Assembly: GCF_014048465.1 (NCBI RefSeq)
Contig: NZ_PDLY01000004.1
Span: forward strand, 186,001 to 250,000
DNA: 64,000 nucleotides
Direction: 5' to 3'
From: Bombella mellum
Lineage (GTDB): Bacteria > Pseudomonadota > Alphaproteobacteria > Acetobacterales > Acetobacteraceae
Shown here: positions 17,575 to 26,576 of the stretch, piece by piece
Numbering within the stretch: position 1 is the stretch's first letter
Layout: every line of letters starts with the position of its first letter
Made by a program: the position numbers and the translations under genes
Notes under the pieces: generated by a model
The model's input: the letters and a program-made list of their open reading frames with translations, nothing else
What the model was told of the DNA's origin: nothing
Databases searched by the model: none

Positions 17575-19517
17575 CCCCTCCTGCCTGCGAACACGTCCCG
17601 GTAGAAAGCCAGCTCCCGGGCGAGGGAATCCGCAATCACCCCGGCATCCCGAAAGCCGTGCCCTTCTCCCGGATAGACATGCAGGGATGAAGCCGGAAGC
17701 TGCTTCTGCAAAGCCTGCCCCTGAGACAGCGGCACGACACGGTCCGCATCCCCATGCAGGAACAGGACAGGAGCCGTGATCTTCTCCGGCCATGACAGGG
17801 GAGACCGGGCCAGATACACGGCCTCCTCCTCCGGCCACGGAGCCACGAGACCATCCAGATACCGGGCCTCGAAACGGTGCGTCTCCTCGGCCAGTGCCCG
17901 AAGGTCCGTCACGCCATAGAGCGATGTTCCGGCCACGAACAGGTCGGACCGGGCCAGAACAGAAAGGACCGTCAGCCCTCCGGCACTGCTGCCCCGGATG
18001 ACACAACGTTGCGGGTCCACCAGCCCCCGCTCGATCACCCCCTGAACCGCCCGGCAGCAGTCCTGCACGTCCAGCACGCCCCATTGGCCATCCAGTGCCG
18101 CCCGATAGGCCCGACCAAAACCGGTGGACCCACGATAATTGACATCCAGCACCGCAAAGCCCCGGGATGTCCACCACTGAACCTTAAAGGACAGGTCCGT
18201 CCGGGCCTGCCCGGTCGGACCTCCATGAACGATCACCACGAGAGGGGGCTTTCCCGTCACCTTTTCACAGTGCGGCCCCCGGGCGGGAGGATAGAACTGG
18301 GCATGAAGCGGCCCCGGCCCATTCTCCACGGGGAAGGACAGCGTCTCCGGCAGGGCGATGTCCGCAGGGACAACATGAGGTGGCAGCTCCCAGGCCCTGC
18401 GAATGATCTCCCGGTCTTCCGCAGCTCCATCCAGCGTGCCGAGCATCAGGGCAGGGGGACCATCCGGCGGGCTGTTCAGCCATGCAAAACGTGATCCTCC
18501 CTCCAGCGGCACGGGAACATCATCTGGCACGGCCCCTGCCAGCACGTCCCGCCAGCCTGAAGCCGGTTCATGCAGCAGGGTTACCGGCACGCCCTGCCGC
18601 ACGCCACGGGCCAGCAGCCGCCCCCCCGGCAGGGCCGCACAGCAGGACTGCCCGAACACCCAGGCAGGCAGCCCCACCTCGGCCGGAGCCGGGGACAGAG
18701 GACAGGCCCGCCATGCCGTGCCGCCCCCGGTGGTTTCTTCAGGCTCGAAAGCAACCGGCGTCCAGTGCCGGTCAGACTCATGCGCGGCACCAGCCGGAGC
18801 GGCATCGGACAGCGCATGAAGCCGCCGCCCGTCCCAGAACGGCCCCATGACGCTACAGTCCTGCCCCGTTCCACCAGTCAGGCAGACCGTCCCGCCCGCA
18901 CCGGACAGGTCCGTCACATACAGGCCCGTTTCCGTCCACGGCATGTGCGGATTCTGCCATGCAATGAAGGCCAGAAACCGCCCATCAGGCGAGAGCCGGG
19001 GCGACATGTAAAAATCCGCTCCGCTCTGGAGGGAGCGGATCCGCCCCTGTGCATCAACCTCCACAAGGTCGGCCTTTTCCTCCCCGGAGGACGTCTCCAC
19101 TTCCCGCACGCAGACGAGCCGTCCGTCCTGAAGGGACAGGTCCGCATAACGATATGTCACGCCATCATCACCGGCAGCCGGGCAGAGCGGTTGGGCGGCC
19201 TGACCGTTGCGGCTCCGCCAGAGGCCACCCTGCCTGCTGTCGCTGAACAGCACGACCATGTCCGGCCCATGACGTTCCGCAGCCCAGGCCCCGCCACCAT
19301 AGACATGCATGTCCGTACCCACCTGAGCCTCTGGTGGGGTGAGGTCGTGCAGGGTGCCATCCGGCGCACGCCCGACCACGACACTCCGGCCCTGTTCATC
19401 CGGCCGCCGCTCCAGCCAGAGCAGCCACCCCGCCACGGCCCTGATCTCCGAGAGGCTGCGTGTCCGGCGTGTCATCAGCTCCGGCGTGACCCAGGGCAGG
19501 GAAGGGGCTGCGGTCAT
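17571..19517 (-). CDS. S9-family serine peptidase (prolyl oligopeptidase type)
   Basis: 648 residues from the ATG at 19517, which has GGAGAG upstream; the open frame before it is not peptidase-like. The N-terminal part is a WD/TolB-like beta-propeller (repeated D-G-x-L/I blades) and the C-terminal part an alpha/beta hydrolase. The catalytic triad can be placed: Ser in RGSSAGG, Asp in HGDADRVVP, His in GEGHGF. It cleaves short peptides, often dipeptides or after proline. No signal peptide, so cytosolic. No operon partner; the DedA gene starts from the opposite strand within a few bases. Confidence 0.9.
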   Translation of the reverse strand: MTAAPSLPWVTPELMTRRTRSLSEIRAVAGWLLWLERRPDEQGRSVVVGRAPDGTLHDLTPPEAQVGTDMHVYGGGAWAAERHGPDMVVLFSDSRQGGLWRSRNGQAAQPLCPAAGDDGVTYRYADLSLQDGRLVCVREVETSSGEEKADLVEVDAQGRIRSLQSGADFYMSPRLSPDGRFLAFIAWQNPHMPWTETGLYVTDLSGAGGTVCLTGGTGQDCSVMGPFWDGRRLHALSDAAPAGAAHESDRHWTPVAFEPEETTGGGTAWRACPLSPAPAEVGLPAWVFGQSCCAALPGGRLLARGVRQGVPVTLLHEPASGWRDVLAGAVPDDVPVPLEGGSRFAWLNSPPDGPPALMLGTLDGAAEDREIIRRAWELPPHVVPADIALPETLSFPVENGPGPLHAQFYPPARGPHCEKVTGKPPLVVIVHGGPTGQARTDLSFKVQWWTSRGFAVLDVNYRGSTGFGRAYRAALDGQWGVLDVQDCCRAVQGVIERGLVDPQRCVIRGSSAGGLTVLSVLARSDLFVAGTSLYGVTDLRALAEETHRFEARYLDGLVAPWPEEEAVYLARSPLSWPEKITAPVLFLHGDADRVVPLSQGQALQKQLPASSLHVYPGEGHGFRDAGVIADSLARELAFYRDVFAGRRG

Positions 19518-20334
19518 GATGTCTCTCCTGCAAAAACGCTCTTGCCTTGTTTCTGGCTGCCCCGGTATCCTGCACGGAAAGAATGTCGGCAGGCCATCAC
19601 TGGACGCCGGTTTTCCCCGGCTGGACTGGTACAGCGCAACGTCCCCTTTACTAGAGGAAGCTCGTCCCCTGATACAGCATCTCTCCACCTTTCTCGAGCA
19701 TCTTCCCCCGCTCTACGCCTATCTGACGCTGGGGCTGATCATCATGCTGGAAAGCACAGGCATCCCCCTGCCTGCTGAAAGCCTGCTGATCTTCGCCTCG
19801 CTGTATGCCTCCCACACGCATCATCTTACGCCAGAGGGGCTGGTCATCTTTGCAGTCAGCGGGGCCATCATCGGGGACAATATCGGCTATCTAATCGGCC
19901 ATCGCCTCGGCTATCCCCTGCTGGAGAAATATGGCCACAGGGTCGGCCTGCATCAGGACCGTCTCATCCTGGGCCGCTATCTTTTCCGCCGGTTTGGCGG
20001 GGCAGGGGTGCTGCTGGGGCGTTTCATCGCCTTTCTGCGCATTCTCATTGCCATCCTTGCCGGGGCTTCACGCATGCCCTGGCTGCCTTTCTCATTCTAC
20101 AATGCCGCTGGTGGACTGCTCTGGGGCGTATGTTACGTTTTCGTTCCATATGAACTCGGGAACCAGATCGACAGCTTCACCGGCCCGGTCGGCATAGGGC
20201 TGGCTGTCTGCATCATCTCACTGCTGGTCGGGTCCTTCTTCTTCCTCCGCCACCATGAACATGCCCTCATCAAGAAAGCCGTTGCGGATGAGAAACGGTT
20301 TGAAGCCAGAAAGAAACGGACACACCGCCACTAA
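19516..20334 (+). CDS. DedA-family membrane protein
   Basis: The family-like part begins at about 19680 (HLSTFLEHLPPLYAYLTLGL) and runs for about 215 residues with the SNARE-associated (VTT) domain: ESTGIPLPAE, GDNIGYLIGHRLG, and RFIAFLRILIAILAGASRM. DedA proteins are flippases or proton-coupled transporters that keep envelope homeostasis. The first in-frame ATG is at 19516, overlapping the peptidase start, and would add about 55 atypical residues. No ATG, GTG or TTG lies between. A CTG at about 19669 preceded by GAGGAAG is a possible rare start. The 5' end is therefore uncertain. Confidence 0.85.
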   Translation: MMSLLQKRSCLVSGCPGILHGKNVGRPSLDAGFPRLDWYSATSPLLEEARPLIQHLSTFLEHLPPLYAYLTLGLIIMLESTGIPLPAESLLIFASLYASHTHHLTPEGLVIFAVSGAIIGDNIGYLIGHRLGYPLLEKYGHRVGLHQDRLILGRYLFRRFGGAGVLLGRFIAFLRILIAILAGASRMPWLPFSFYNAAGGLLWGVCYVFVPYELGNQIDSFTGPVGIGLAVCIISLLVGSFFFLRHHEHALIKKAVADEKRFEARKKRTHRH

Positions 20335-20458
20335 TCTGGATTCAGAGACTGCTCCTGTTCCAGAAATGACACCCCTTGCAGAACCAGTATGGCCTTGTTC
20401 AGGAAATATGGTTAATCTTCTCTTGATTACACCATGACATCCCCTGAAAGGTCAGTCC

Positions 20459-20923
20459 ATGTCATATCTTAAAAGACAGTCCAGCTTCTCCCGGAGCCTG
20501 CATCACTGCTTTGCCAACTACTGCAACTTCATGGGGCGCACGTCACGCGCCGATTTCTGGCTGTTTTTTCTGCTGCTTTTCCTGACGGGCATCTTTTTCA
20601 GCCTGATCGTGGGAACCGCCCTGATCCAGGCCATAATGGCCATGCCACACCCACCCTATAATACAGAAATCACCGCCTACATCCCGCTGGCCACCAGCAT
20701 GACATTTTACCTCTACTTCATCTCCCTCATGTACATCGTTTACTGGGTGTCGCTGATTCCCTTCATGTCCGCCTGTGTCAGGCGGCTGCATGACGCAGGC
20801 AGGTCAGGCTGGTGGCTTCTCCTGTCCCTGACCATCGTGGGCCTCCTGCCACTCTTCATTTTCTTCTGTCTCAGGAGCGAGCCTCATGAAAACAGATACG
20901 GCCACCCTCCCTACAACTGCTGA
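20459..20923 (+). CDS. DUF805 inner-membrane protein
   Basis: 154 residues with four predicted helices. The DUF805 marks are NYCNFMGRTSRADFWLFFL near the N terminus and RRLHDAGRSGWW followed by a hydrophobic helix and NRYG near the C terminus. Function unknown (YhaH-like). A second, shorter DUF805 gene is at 42249-42584. The start ATG follows GAAAGG. It faces hemJ, and the hairpin at 20935-20960 lies between the two stops. Confidence 0.85.
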   Translation: MSYLKRQSSFSRSLHHCFANYCNFMGRTSRADFWLFFLLLFLTGIFFSLIVGTALIQAIMAMPHPPYNTEITAYIPLATSMTFYLYFISLMYIVYWVSLIPFMSACVRRLHDAGRSGWWLLLSLTIVGLLPLFIFFCLRSEPHENRYGHPPYNC

Positions 20924-20934
20924 AAAACATGAAA

Positions 20935-20960
20935 AAGGGGGGAGACTTTTCTCCTCCCTT
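20935..20960. terminator. Terminator between DUF805 gene and hemJ
   Basis: An 11-bp stem with one G-T pair (20935-20945 with 20950-20960) and loop CTTT. T-rich sequence (TTTCATGTTTTT) follows on the minus strand, so it mainly ends hemJ. Confidence 0.7.
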
Positions 20961-21405
20961 ACGGTCTCACCACGATCATGATGACGATGAGGACCATCAG
21001 GATGGTCGGCACCTCATTGGCAATACGATAGAAACGCTCGCTCCTCAGGTTCCGGCCTGCGGCAAAGTCACGACGCCAGACAGAGCAGGCACCGTGAAAC
21101 ATGAACAGGCCCAGCAGACAGAAAACCTTGACCCACCACCAGCCGGAGGACCAGCTCACCACCCCCGGGAGAGAGGCCATCAGGGCACCGGTGAAAAAGG
21201 TCACGATCATGGCCGGGGCCATGATCTGCTTCTGAAGGCGACGCTCCATCAGGCAGAAACGGGTATTTTCCTCGGAGCCGGGCCTTATCTGCGTATGATA
21301 GACGAACAGCCGGGGCAGATAGAACAGCCCTGCCATCCATGACACGAAAGCCATGATGTGCAGTGAGACAAACCAGTTCAGATGCTTCAGCAGAAACAGT
21401 GCCAT
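20959..21405 (-). CDS. hemJ: Protoporphyrinogen IX oxidase HemJ
   Basis: 148 residues from the ATG at 21405, which has GGAAGGTAA upstream. Four membrane helices with the family motif HIMAFVSWMAGLFYLPRLFVYH, holding the conserved His and the L-P-R-L-x-V-Y-H stretch, plus MERRLQKQIMAPAM. HemJ oxidises protoporphyrinogen IX to protoporphyrin IX in the inner membrane and is the common form in Alphaproteobacteria. Close to hemE, another heme-synthesis gene on the same strand, with the HAD gene between. Confidence 0.9.
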   Translation of the reverse strand: MALFLLKHLNWFVSLHIMAFVSWMAGLFYLPRLFVYHTQIRPGSEENTRFCLMERRLQKQIMAPAMIVTFFTGALMASLPGVVSWSSGWWWVKVFCLLGLFMFHGACSVWRRDFAAGRNLRSERFYRIANEVPTILMVLIVIMIVVRP

Positions 21406-21485
21406 AATCCCGTTACCTTCCGTTCTTCCCGCCTCCATCATGGGGCGGCCTTCCCGCACATCAGGCAGCCTATCCGGCTGTCATG

Positions 21486-22175
21486 TCATTTCCGGGACAG
21501 GGCCACCTCGAGAAGAGGCATGACCTCATCGAGATGCTCCACCCGCACGAATCCCTCCACGGGCCAGAAGCCCGGCAGGGGATGGGATGCCGGACGCAGC
21601 AGGATGCAGGACATGCCAGCCCGACGGGCCGCTTCCGCTCCCGTGTCGCTGTCCTCGATCACCACCGTTTCCTCAGGCCGGACATCTTCCGCCTCGGCCC
21701 CATGCAGATAGACGGCCGGGTCCGGTTTGGGACGCCCCATATCGGCGGCCGAATGGATGCGGGCCTCCGGCAGGAGACGGTCCATCCCGGTGAAACCGAA
21801 TTTTGCCTCCATCTCCGCCATGGACGAGTTGGAACCGACACGGACAGGAACATGCCGTGCCGCCAGAGCCTCCAGCAGGGGAACGGCTCCCGCCACGGGT
21901 GCGGTGCCCTCTTTCATGAGCCTGACGAGATTGTCCCGCATTTTCGTGTGGGTGTCCGGGGGCAGGGGATGGCCCAGCTCCGCCTCCAGCTCCTTCACCA
22001 CATCCGGCAGGGCCTTGCCCGAAAAACGGGCCAGCCCTTCCTCATCCGACATGCTCAGGCCCAGCGACCGGGCGAAACCTGCCGTCGCCCGGCAGGATGG
22101 CCCCTCACTGTCGATCAGCACGCCATCACAGTCGAAAATGACCAGCTTCAGCCCTGATCTCAGTGCCTGTTTCAT
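21486..22175 (-). CDS. HAD-superfamily phosphatase (subfamily IA)
   Basis: 229 residues. The four HAD motifs are present: DCDGVLIDSE (nucleophile Asp at 15), VGSNSS, the Lys in GRPKPDPAVY and VIEDSDTG. An inserted alpha-helical cap of type C1 lies between motifs I and II. Relatives act on small phosphate esters such as phosphoglycolate, beta-phosphoglucose or 6-phosphogluconate; the substrate is not clear. Its ATG overlaps the hemE stop by 4 bp, so it is the second gene of a hemE operon. Confidence 0.85.
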   Translation of the reverse strand: MKQALRSGLKLVIFDCDGVLIDSEGPSCRATAGFARSLGLSMSDEEGLARFSGKALPDVVKELEAELGHPLPPDTHTKMRDNLVRLMKEGTAPVAGAVPLLEALAARHVPVRVGSNSSMAEMEAKFGFTGMDRLLPEARIHSAADMGRPKPDPAVYLHGAEAEDVRPEETVVIEDSDTGAEAARRAGMSCILLRPASHPLPGFWPVEGFVRVEHLDEVMPLLEVALSRK

Positions 22176-23242
22176 GACTGGACGTCCCTGATCGTCTCAA
22201 CCAGCGTGGCCACATGCTCCGGCGGCGTGGTCTTGATGACCCCATGCCCCAGATTGAACACATGCGGCCGCCCCCTGAGGCTGTCCCGGATGCAGCGGGC
22301 TTCCACCTTCAGGGCCTCGCCACCATTCAGCAGGATCATCGGGTCAAGATTGCCCTGGAGGGTCACCGTCTCGGGCACCATCTCAGCCACCTTGGCCATG
22401 TCCGCCACCGTATCGAGGGCCAGAGCGTTGATGCCGGTCTTCTCGGCATATTCCGCCACCATGACACCGCCCAGACGGGGGAAGCCGATCAGCGGCACAT
22501 CAGGATGACGGGCACGGATATGGGCGACGATCTGCCGTGTCGGCTCGATCACATGACGGCGGAAAGCCTCCGGCGGCAGGATGCCTCCCCAGGAATCGAA
22601 CAGCATGACCGCTTCCGCTCCGGCCTCGATCTGGCCACACAGCATCTCTGCCGTATTGCGGGTCAGAATCTCCATCAGCCTGTCGAACAGGGCCGGGTCC
22701 TTCTGCATCATCGCCCGGATATGGGCGAAATCACGGGAACTGCCTCCCTCGACCATGTAGCAGGCCACCGTGAAGGGGCTGCCCGCAAAGCCGAGCAGGG
22801 TCGTCTCTTCCGGCAGTTCCACACGCAGGCGGCGCAGGGCCTCCCGCACGGGGGCGACCGCTTCCATCATCCGGCCCTCATCCAGCCGGGCGAGATCAAG
22901 CTCGCTGCGGATGGGCGTCATCACCGGGCCACGCCCTTCCTCAAAGCGCAGGTCCTGTCCCATCGCCCAGGGAAGAATGAGGATGTCCGAGAACAGGATC
23001 GCCCCGTCCATGCCATAGCGGCGGACGGGTTGCAGGGTCAGCTCCACGGCGATGTCGGGCGTCATGCAGCGTGTGATGAAGTCCGCCTGCTCCCGCATGG
23101 CCCGGAACTCCGGCAGATAACGCCCCGCCTGCCGCATCAGCCAGACGGGCGGCGGCCAGACGGCCTCACCCCGCAAGGCCCGCAGAAGCGGCTTGTCCTG
23201 TCTGTCCATCCCCGGGGGAACTGCTCTGTCCTGCTGTGTCAT
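22172..23242 (-). CDS. hemE: Uroporphyrinogen decarboxylase
   Basis: 356 residues from the ATG at 23242 (the open frame upstream is not conserved; M12 is an alternative). Signature motifs are PVWLMRQAGRYLPEF and GFAGSPFTVACYMVEGG, with FDSWGG and HVFNLGHGV. The enzyme converts uroporphyrinogen III to coproporphyrinogen III in the cytosol. It is divergent from maf, a neighbour of hemE in many Alphaproteobacteria. Confidence 0.97.
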   Translation of the reverse strand: MTQQDRAVPPGMDRQDKPLLRALRGEAVWPPPVWLMRQAGRYLPEFRAMREQADFITRCMTPDIAVELTLQPVRRYGMDGAILFSDILILPWAMGQDLRFEEGRGPVMTPIRSELDLARLDEGRMMEAVAPVREALRRLRVELPEETTLLGFAGSPFTVACYMVEGGSSRDFAHIRAMMQKDPALFDRLMEILTRNTAEMLCGQIEAGAEAVMLFDSWGGILPPEAFRRHVIEPTRQIVAHIRARHPDVPLIGFPRLGGVMVAEYAEKTGINALALDTVADMAKVAEMVPETVTLQGNLDPMILLNGGEALKVEARCIRDSLRGRPHVFNLGHGVIKTTPPEHVATLVETIRDVQS

Positions 23243-23436
23243 GCCTGCGCCCTGTTCAAAATTCCGGAAAAGGGAGGGGGAGTCACGCCCCTGCCACGGC
23301 CATATCCATGATGGCATCCATATATGGCTATCCTTGCCCCGCAGGGGCGGCGGGCGTCAACTGTGGAATGAGGCACTGTCATGCGACGGAATGATATGAT
23401 AGCGGCTGTCCGGTCATCTGCACGGAGGTTCCCCCC

Positions 23437-24027
23437 ATGCCTGTTCTTGCCAGCGGCTCTGCCATCCGGCTTCAGCTTCTTCACGCTGCCGGAGTGCCCG
23501 TCACGGCCAGCCCGGTTGATGTGGATGAAGACGCCCTGCGCCGGAAGGCCGAAACGGAGGGCCTCTCCCTACGGGACACGGCTCTTGCCCTGGCCCATGC
23601 CAAGGCAGAAGCAGCCTCCGGCCAGCACCCCGGACGGTTCATCATCGCTGCGGACCAGATTCTGGAACTGGAAGGCAGGGCCTTCGCCAAACCGGCTGAC
23701 CTGACCGAGGCCCGCACCCATCTTCTGGCCCTGCGGAGCCGGACCCATGCCCTCCATGCCGCCGTAACCCTCTGGAAGGACGGTCAGCCTCTCTGGTCCC
23801 ACGTCAGCAGCCCGACCCTGACCATGCGCTCCTTTTCGGAGGCGTTTCTGGACGACTATCTCCAGAAGGAAGGGAAAGCCCTTCTTCACTGCGTGGGATG
23901 CTACCGGATCGAAGGGCTGGGCATCCAGCTTTTTGACACCGTCACCGGCAGCAGCGATGCCATCGCCGGGCTGCCGCTCATCCCGCTGCTTGCCGCCCTG
24001 CGTCGGCACGGTGTCCTGCCAGACTGA
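23437..24027 (+). CDS. maf: Maf-family nucleotide pyrophosphatase
   Basis: 196 residues. Starts with PVLASGSAIRLQLL (the canonical LASxSPRR is degenerate here, with Ala-Ile in place of Pro-Arg), followed by the DED and AADQ motifs and the GCYRIEG...LF stretch. Maf proteins hydrolyse modified nucleoside triphosphates in the cytosol. The start ATG follows GGAGGTTCCCCCC. It is divergent from hemE, a conserved alphaproteobacterial arrangement. The altered first motif could shift substrate choice. Confidence 0.88.
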   Translation: MPVLASGSAIRLQLLHAAGVPVTASPVDVDEDALRRKAETEGLSLRDTALALAHAKAEAASGQHPGRFIIAADQILELEGRAFAKPADLTEARTHLLALRSRTHALHAAVTLWKDGQPLWSHVSSPTLTMRSFSEAFLDDYLQKEGKALLHCVGCYRIEGLGIQLFDTVTGSSDAIAGLPLIPLLAALRRHGVLPD

Positions 24028-24080
24028 CAGGCGACAGGAACGTCCCGCAACATTTTATGAAAAAATTTGCCGATACCCCC

Positions 24081-24110
24081 TTGCCTTCTCCTCCCATGTG
24101 AGGATATATG
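24081..24110 (+). promoter_or_regulatory. Putative promoter of tRNA-Ala
   Basis: TTGCCT at 24081-24086 and TATATG at 24105-24110 are separated by 18 bp, and the tRNA starts 38 bp later. Confidence 0.45.
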
Positions 24111-24147
24111 CTCCCCACACGGTGCGTCACGGATGCGCCGCAAAAGT

Positions 24148-24223
<76 letters not shown>

Positions 24224-24293
24224 AATTTCCTCTTAAAACATGCCTTATTTTCTTCTGTCGGCCATCTGGTCTGACTGATAGCGTACCTGTGCC

Positions 24294-26345
24294 ATGACAG
24301 GTGCGCGACGGAAACATTCCACCCGGACGGATCAGCTCCTTCGGAGAGCGAGGGCCTTCTTCCAGCCCGGCTGGTGGAGTTTCAGCCTGCGCATATGGGC
24401 TGCCCTCACGCTGTCCCTGGGCGTCGCTTTCTGGGCGCAGATCGACTCCCCGGCCAGTGCCGCCGTGACCGTGATGCTGCTTGCACAGCCCCTGCGGGGA
24501 CAGGCTCTCAGCAAGGCCTTCTACCGTGTCGTGGGAACCCTGATCGGCGGCGTGGTCGCCCTCTGCCTTGTCTCCATGTTCGGGCAGGAACGGCAGCTTC
24601 TTCTGGGAGGCTGCGCCGTCTGGATGGCCATATGCGCCTATGTCGGCACGCTGCGGCGGGGATTCCGGGCCTATGGTGCCCTGCTTTCGGGCTATGTCGT
24701 GGCCCTGATCGCCATTGCCCACATTGATGCGCCGCAGAATGCCTTTGATGTCACGGTGGCCCGCGTGTCCACCGTGATGATCGGCGTGGCCTCCATCGCC
24801 ACGGTGGCCCTGCTTTCCGGCACGCCCCATGTCTGGCAGAAGCTCACGCGCAGCCTTCAGAAAACCGCTGCCGAAGTGCGCCACGAGACCCGTATGGCCC
24901 TTGACGAGGCCGTTCCCTCTCTCACATCGCTGGAAACCGTCGCCCTTTCCAGCACGGTCTTCTCCCTTGCCAATCAGGTCCATGACACCCGGACGGAACT
25001 ACCCAAAGGCCGCCTGAGAGCAAAGGGGGCACAGGTCTGCCTGATCGGCATGGTGACGGCCCTGTCCTGCTGCCGCAGCCTTCTGGCCCTCATGCGCCAT
25101 GCCACTGTCAGCCCCGCAGTGCTGGCCCTGACCCGGTCGGACATACATGCGCCATCAGGAACGGACCGGGAAGCCATTCTGGCCGACCTCCTGCAGCGTC
25201 TGCCCCCGGAATCCCCACGGCTGAGCCGGGCCGATGCCTGGCGGCTGGAACGTACGGCCAGCCTGATCGCCAGCCGTCATGGCAGCCGCATGGGCCTCAA
25301 CACGCTTCTGAAAGCCTCCCCCTTGGGCAAGGTGAGGGCCATGAGCCAGTTCGCCTTCCATCCGGACAAGGTGGCGGCCCTCATCAACGCCATCAGGGTG
25401 CTGCTCTGCTTCAGTGCGGCGGCGGCCCTGTTCATCGGCAGCGGCCTGCCCAATGCCTCCACGGCCCTTTCACAATGCGCCATGCTGCTCTGCCTGGGCA
25501 TCACGCAGCCCAACAGTGCCTCATTCGGGCGGGGCATCCTGATCGGCACGCCACTGGGAATCCTGACAGCAGGCATAACCTCCTTCTTCATCCTACCTCA
25601 CATCGGCACCATGGCAGGCATGGCCATCGTCATGCTCTTTCAGGTCATGTTCAGCTGCCTGCTCATCATCAATCCCACGACAGCCGCCGCAGGCTCACAT
25701 TACGGGGCGTTTTTCTTCGTCTTTCTGGGGCTGAACAATCACCACGACTATAACCTCCTCAGCTTCGTGGACCGGAACACCTTCTATCTCTGTGCGGCCG
25801 GTATAACGGCCTTCTTCCTCATCCTGTTCCTGCCCCCACGCCCACGGCGGACCCGTTTCCGCATAACCCTGTCCATCGCCAGGGAGCTGGAACGGCAGTT
25901 CTCCTTCATGTCCCCGCCCTTCACGCCGGCCCTGCTCAGCCGCAAATATGACCGGCTCCATCAGCTCCACACGCTCAGCCAGGCCATCAGCCAGGAGGGG
26001 AAAGGGAAGGCGGCATGGCGGGTCTGTGAACGCTTCATCAGTCTGGCGGACCTCACCACGGCTCTGGCCCGGCTGGAGCTGGACCTGAAAACGGCCCGCC
26101 AGTATCCATCCCTCACCACGCTGGCCGAGACCATACAGGCGGACCTGACCCGGATGACGCTCTTTTCACTGGAAGAACATCTCCCCCTCATGGCAGAGAA
26201 GATGCTCTCACAGGCCCAGCTTCCGGACGATCACGCCCATGTCACGGCGGTCCTGTGTGCTGCGGGGCTGGCAGAGGTCCATTTCCTTCTCAGGAAGAAC
26301 AGGTCCGCCCTCCGCCATTACGGGATAGGACGCAGACGATGGTAA
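24294..26345 (+). CDS. FUSC/AaeB-type aromatic acid efflux permease
   Basis: 683 residues in the usual AaeB/FUSC layout: two blocks of membrane helices (about 35-170 and 370-520), each followed by a cytosolic domain. The first block has ASAAVTVMLLAQPLRGQALSKAFYRVVGTLIGGVVAL, the classic FUSC signature with a Gly-rich T-x-x-G-x-x-G turn. E. coli AaeB with AaeA exports hydroxylated aromatic acids. It forms an operon with the DUF1656 and HlyD-type genes that follow; its stop overlaps the next start. Confidence 0.9.
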   Translation: MTGARRKHSTRTDQLLRRARAFFQPGWWSFSLRIWAALTLSLGVAFWAQIDSPASAAVTVMLLAQPLRGQALSKAFYRVVGTLIGGVVALCLVSMFGQERQLLLGGCAVWMAICAYVGTLRRGFRAYGALLSGYVVALIAIAHIDAPQNAFDVTVARVSTVMIGVASIATVALLSGTPHVWQKLTRSLQKTAAEVRHETRMALDEAVPSLTSLETVALSSTVFSLANQVHDTRTELPKGRLRAKGAQVCLIGMVTALSCCRSLLALMRHATVSPAVLALTRSDIHAPSGTDREAILADLLQRLPPESPRLSRADAWRLERTASLIASRHGSRMGLNTLLKASPLGKVRAMSQFAFHPDKVAALINAIRVLLCFSAAAALFIGSGLPNASTALSQCAMLLCLGITQPNSASFGRGILIGTPLGILTAGITSFFILPHIGTMAGMAIVMLFQVMFSCLLIINPTTAAAGSHYGAFFFVFLGLNNHHDYNLLSFVDRNTFYLCAAGITAFFLILFLPPRPRRTRFRITLSIARELERQFSFMSPPFTPALLSRKYDRLHQLHTLSQAISQEGKGKAAWRVCERFISLADLTTALARLELDLKTARQYPSLTTLAETIQADLTRMTLFSLEEHLPLMAEKMLSQAQLPDDHAHVTAVLCAAGLAEVHFLLRKNRSALRHYGIGRRRW

Positions 26346-26542
26346 ACCATCACCTTGTCATCAATCTGGATGGGCTGTTCGTCTCGTCCTTCATCATCGA
26401 CCTTGCCCTCGCCCTGCTGGGCACCTTCCTGCTACGCCTCACCCTCCAGCGTGTGAGGCTGTGGCGTTTCTTTGCCAACCCGCCACTGGCCCAGTTCGCC
26501 ATCATGATCTGCCTGCTGGGCCTGTTCACCATCCTGCTGTAA
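26339..26542 (+). CDS. DUF1656 (AaeX-like) small membrane protein
   Basis: 67 residues, two predicted membrane helices. Overlaps the end of the FUSC gene by seven bases. The order FUSC permease, DUF1656 protein, membrane fusion protein is the standard organisation of these efflux operons. AaeX has no known biochemical role. Confidence 0.85.
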   Translation: MVNHHLVINLDGLFVSSFIIDLALALLGTFLLRLTLQRVRLWRFFANPPLAQFAIMICLLGLFTILL

Positions 26543-26576
26543 GAAACGGCAGTCACCCGAAAGCCAGAGGGACCCG

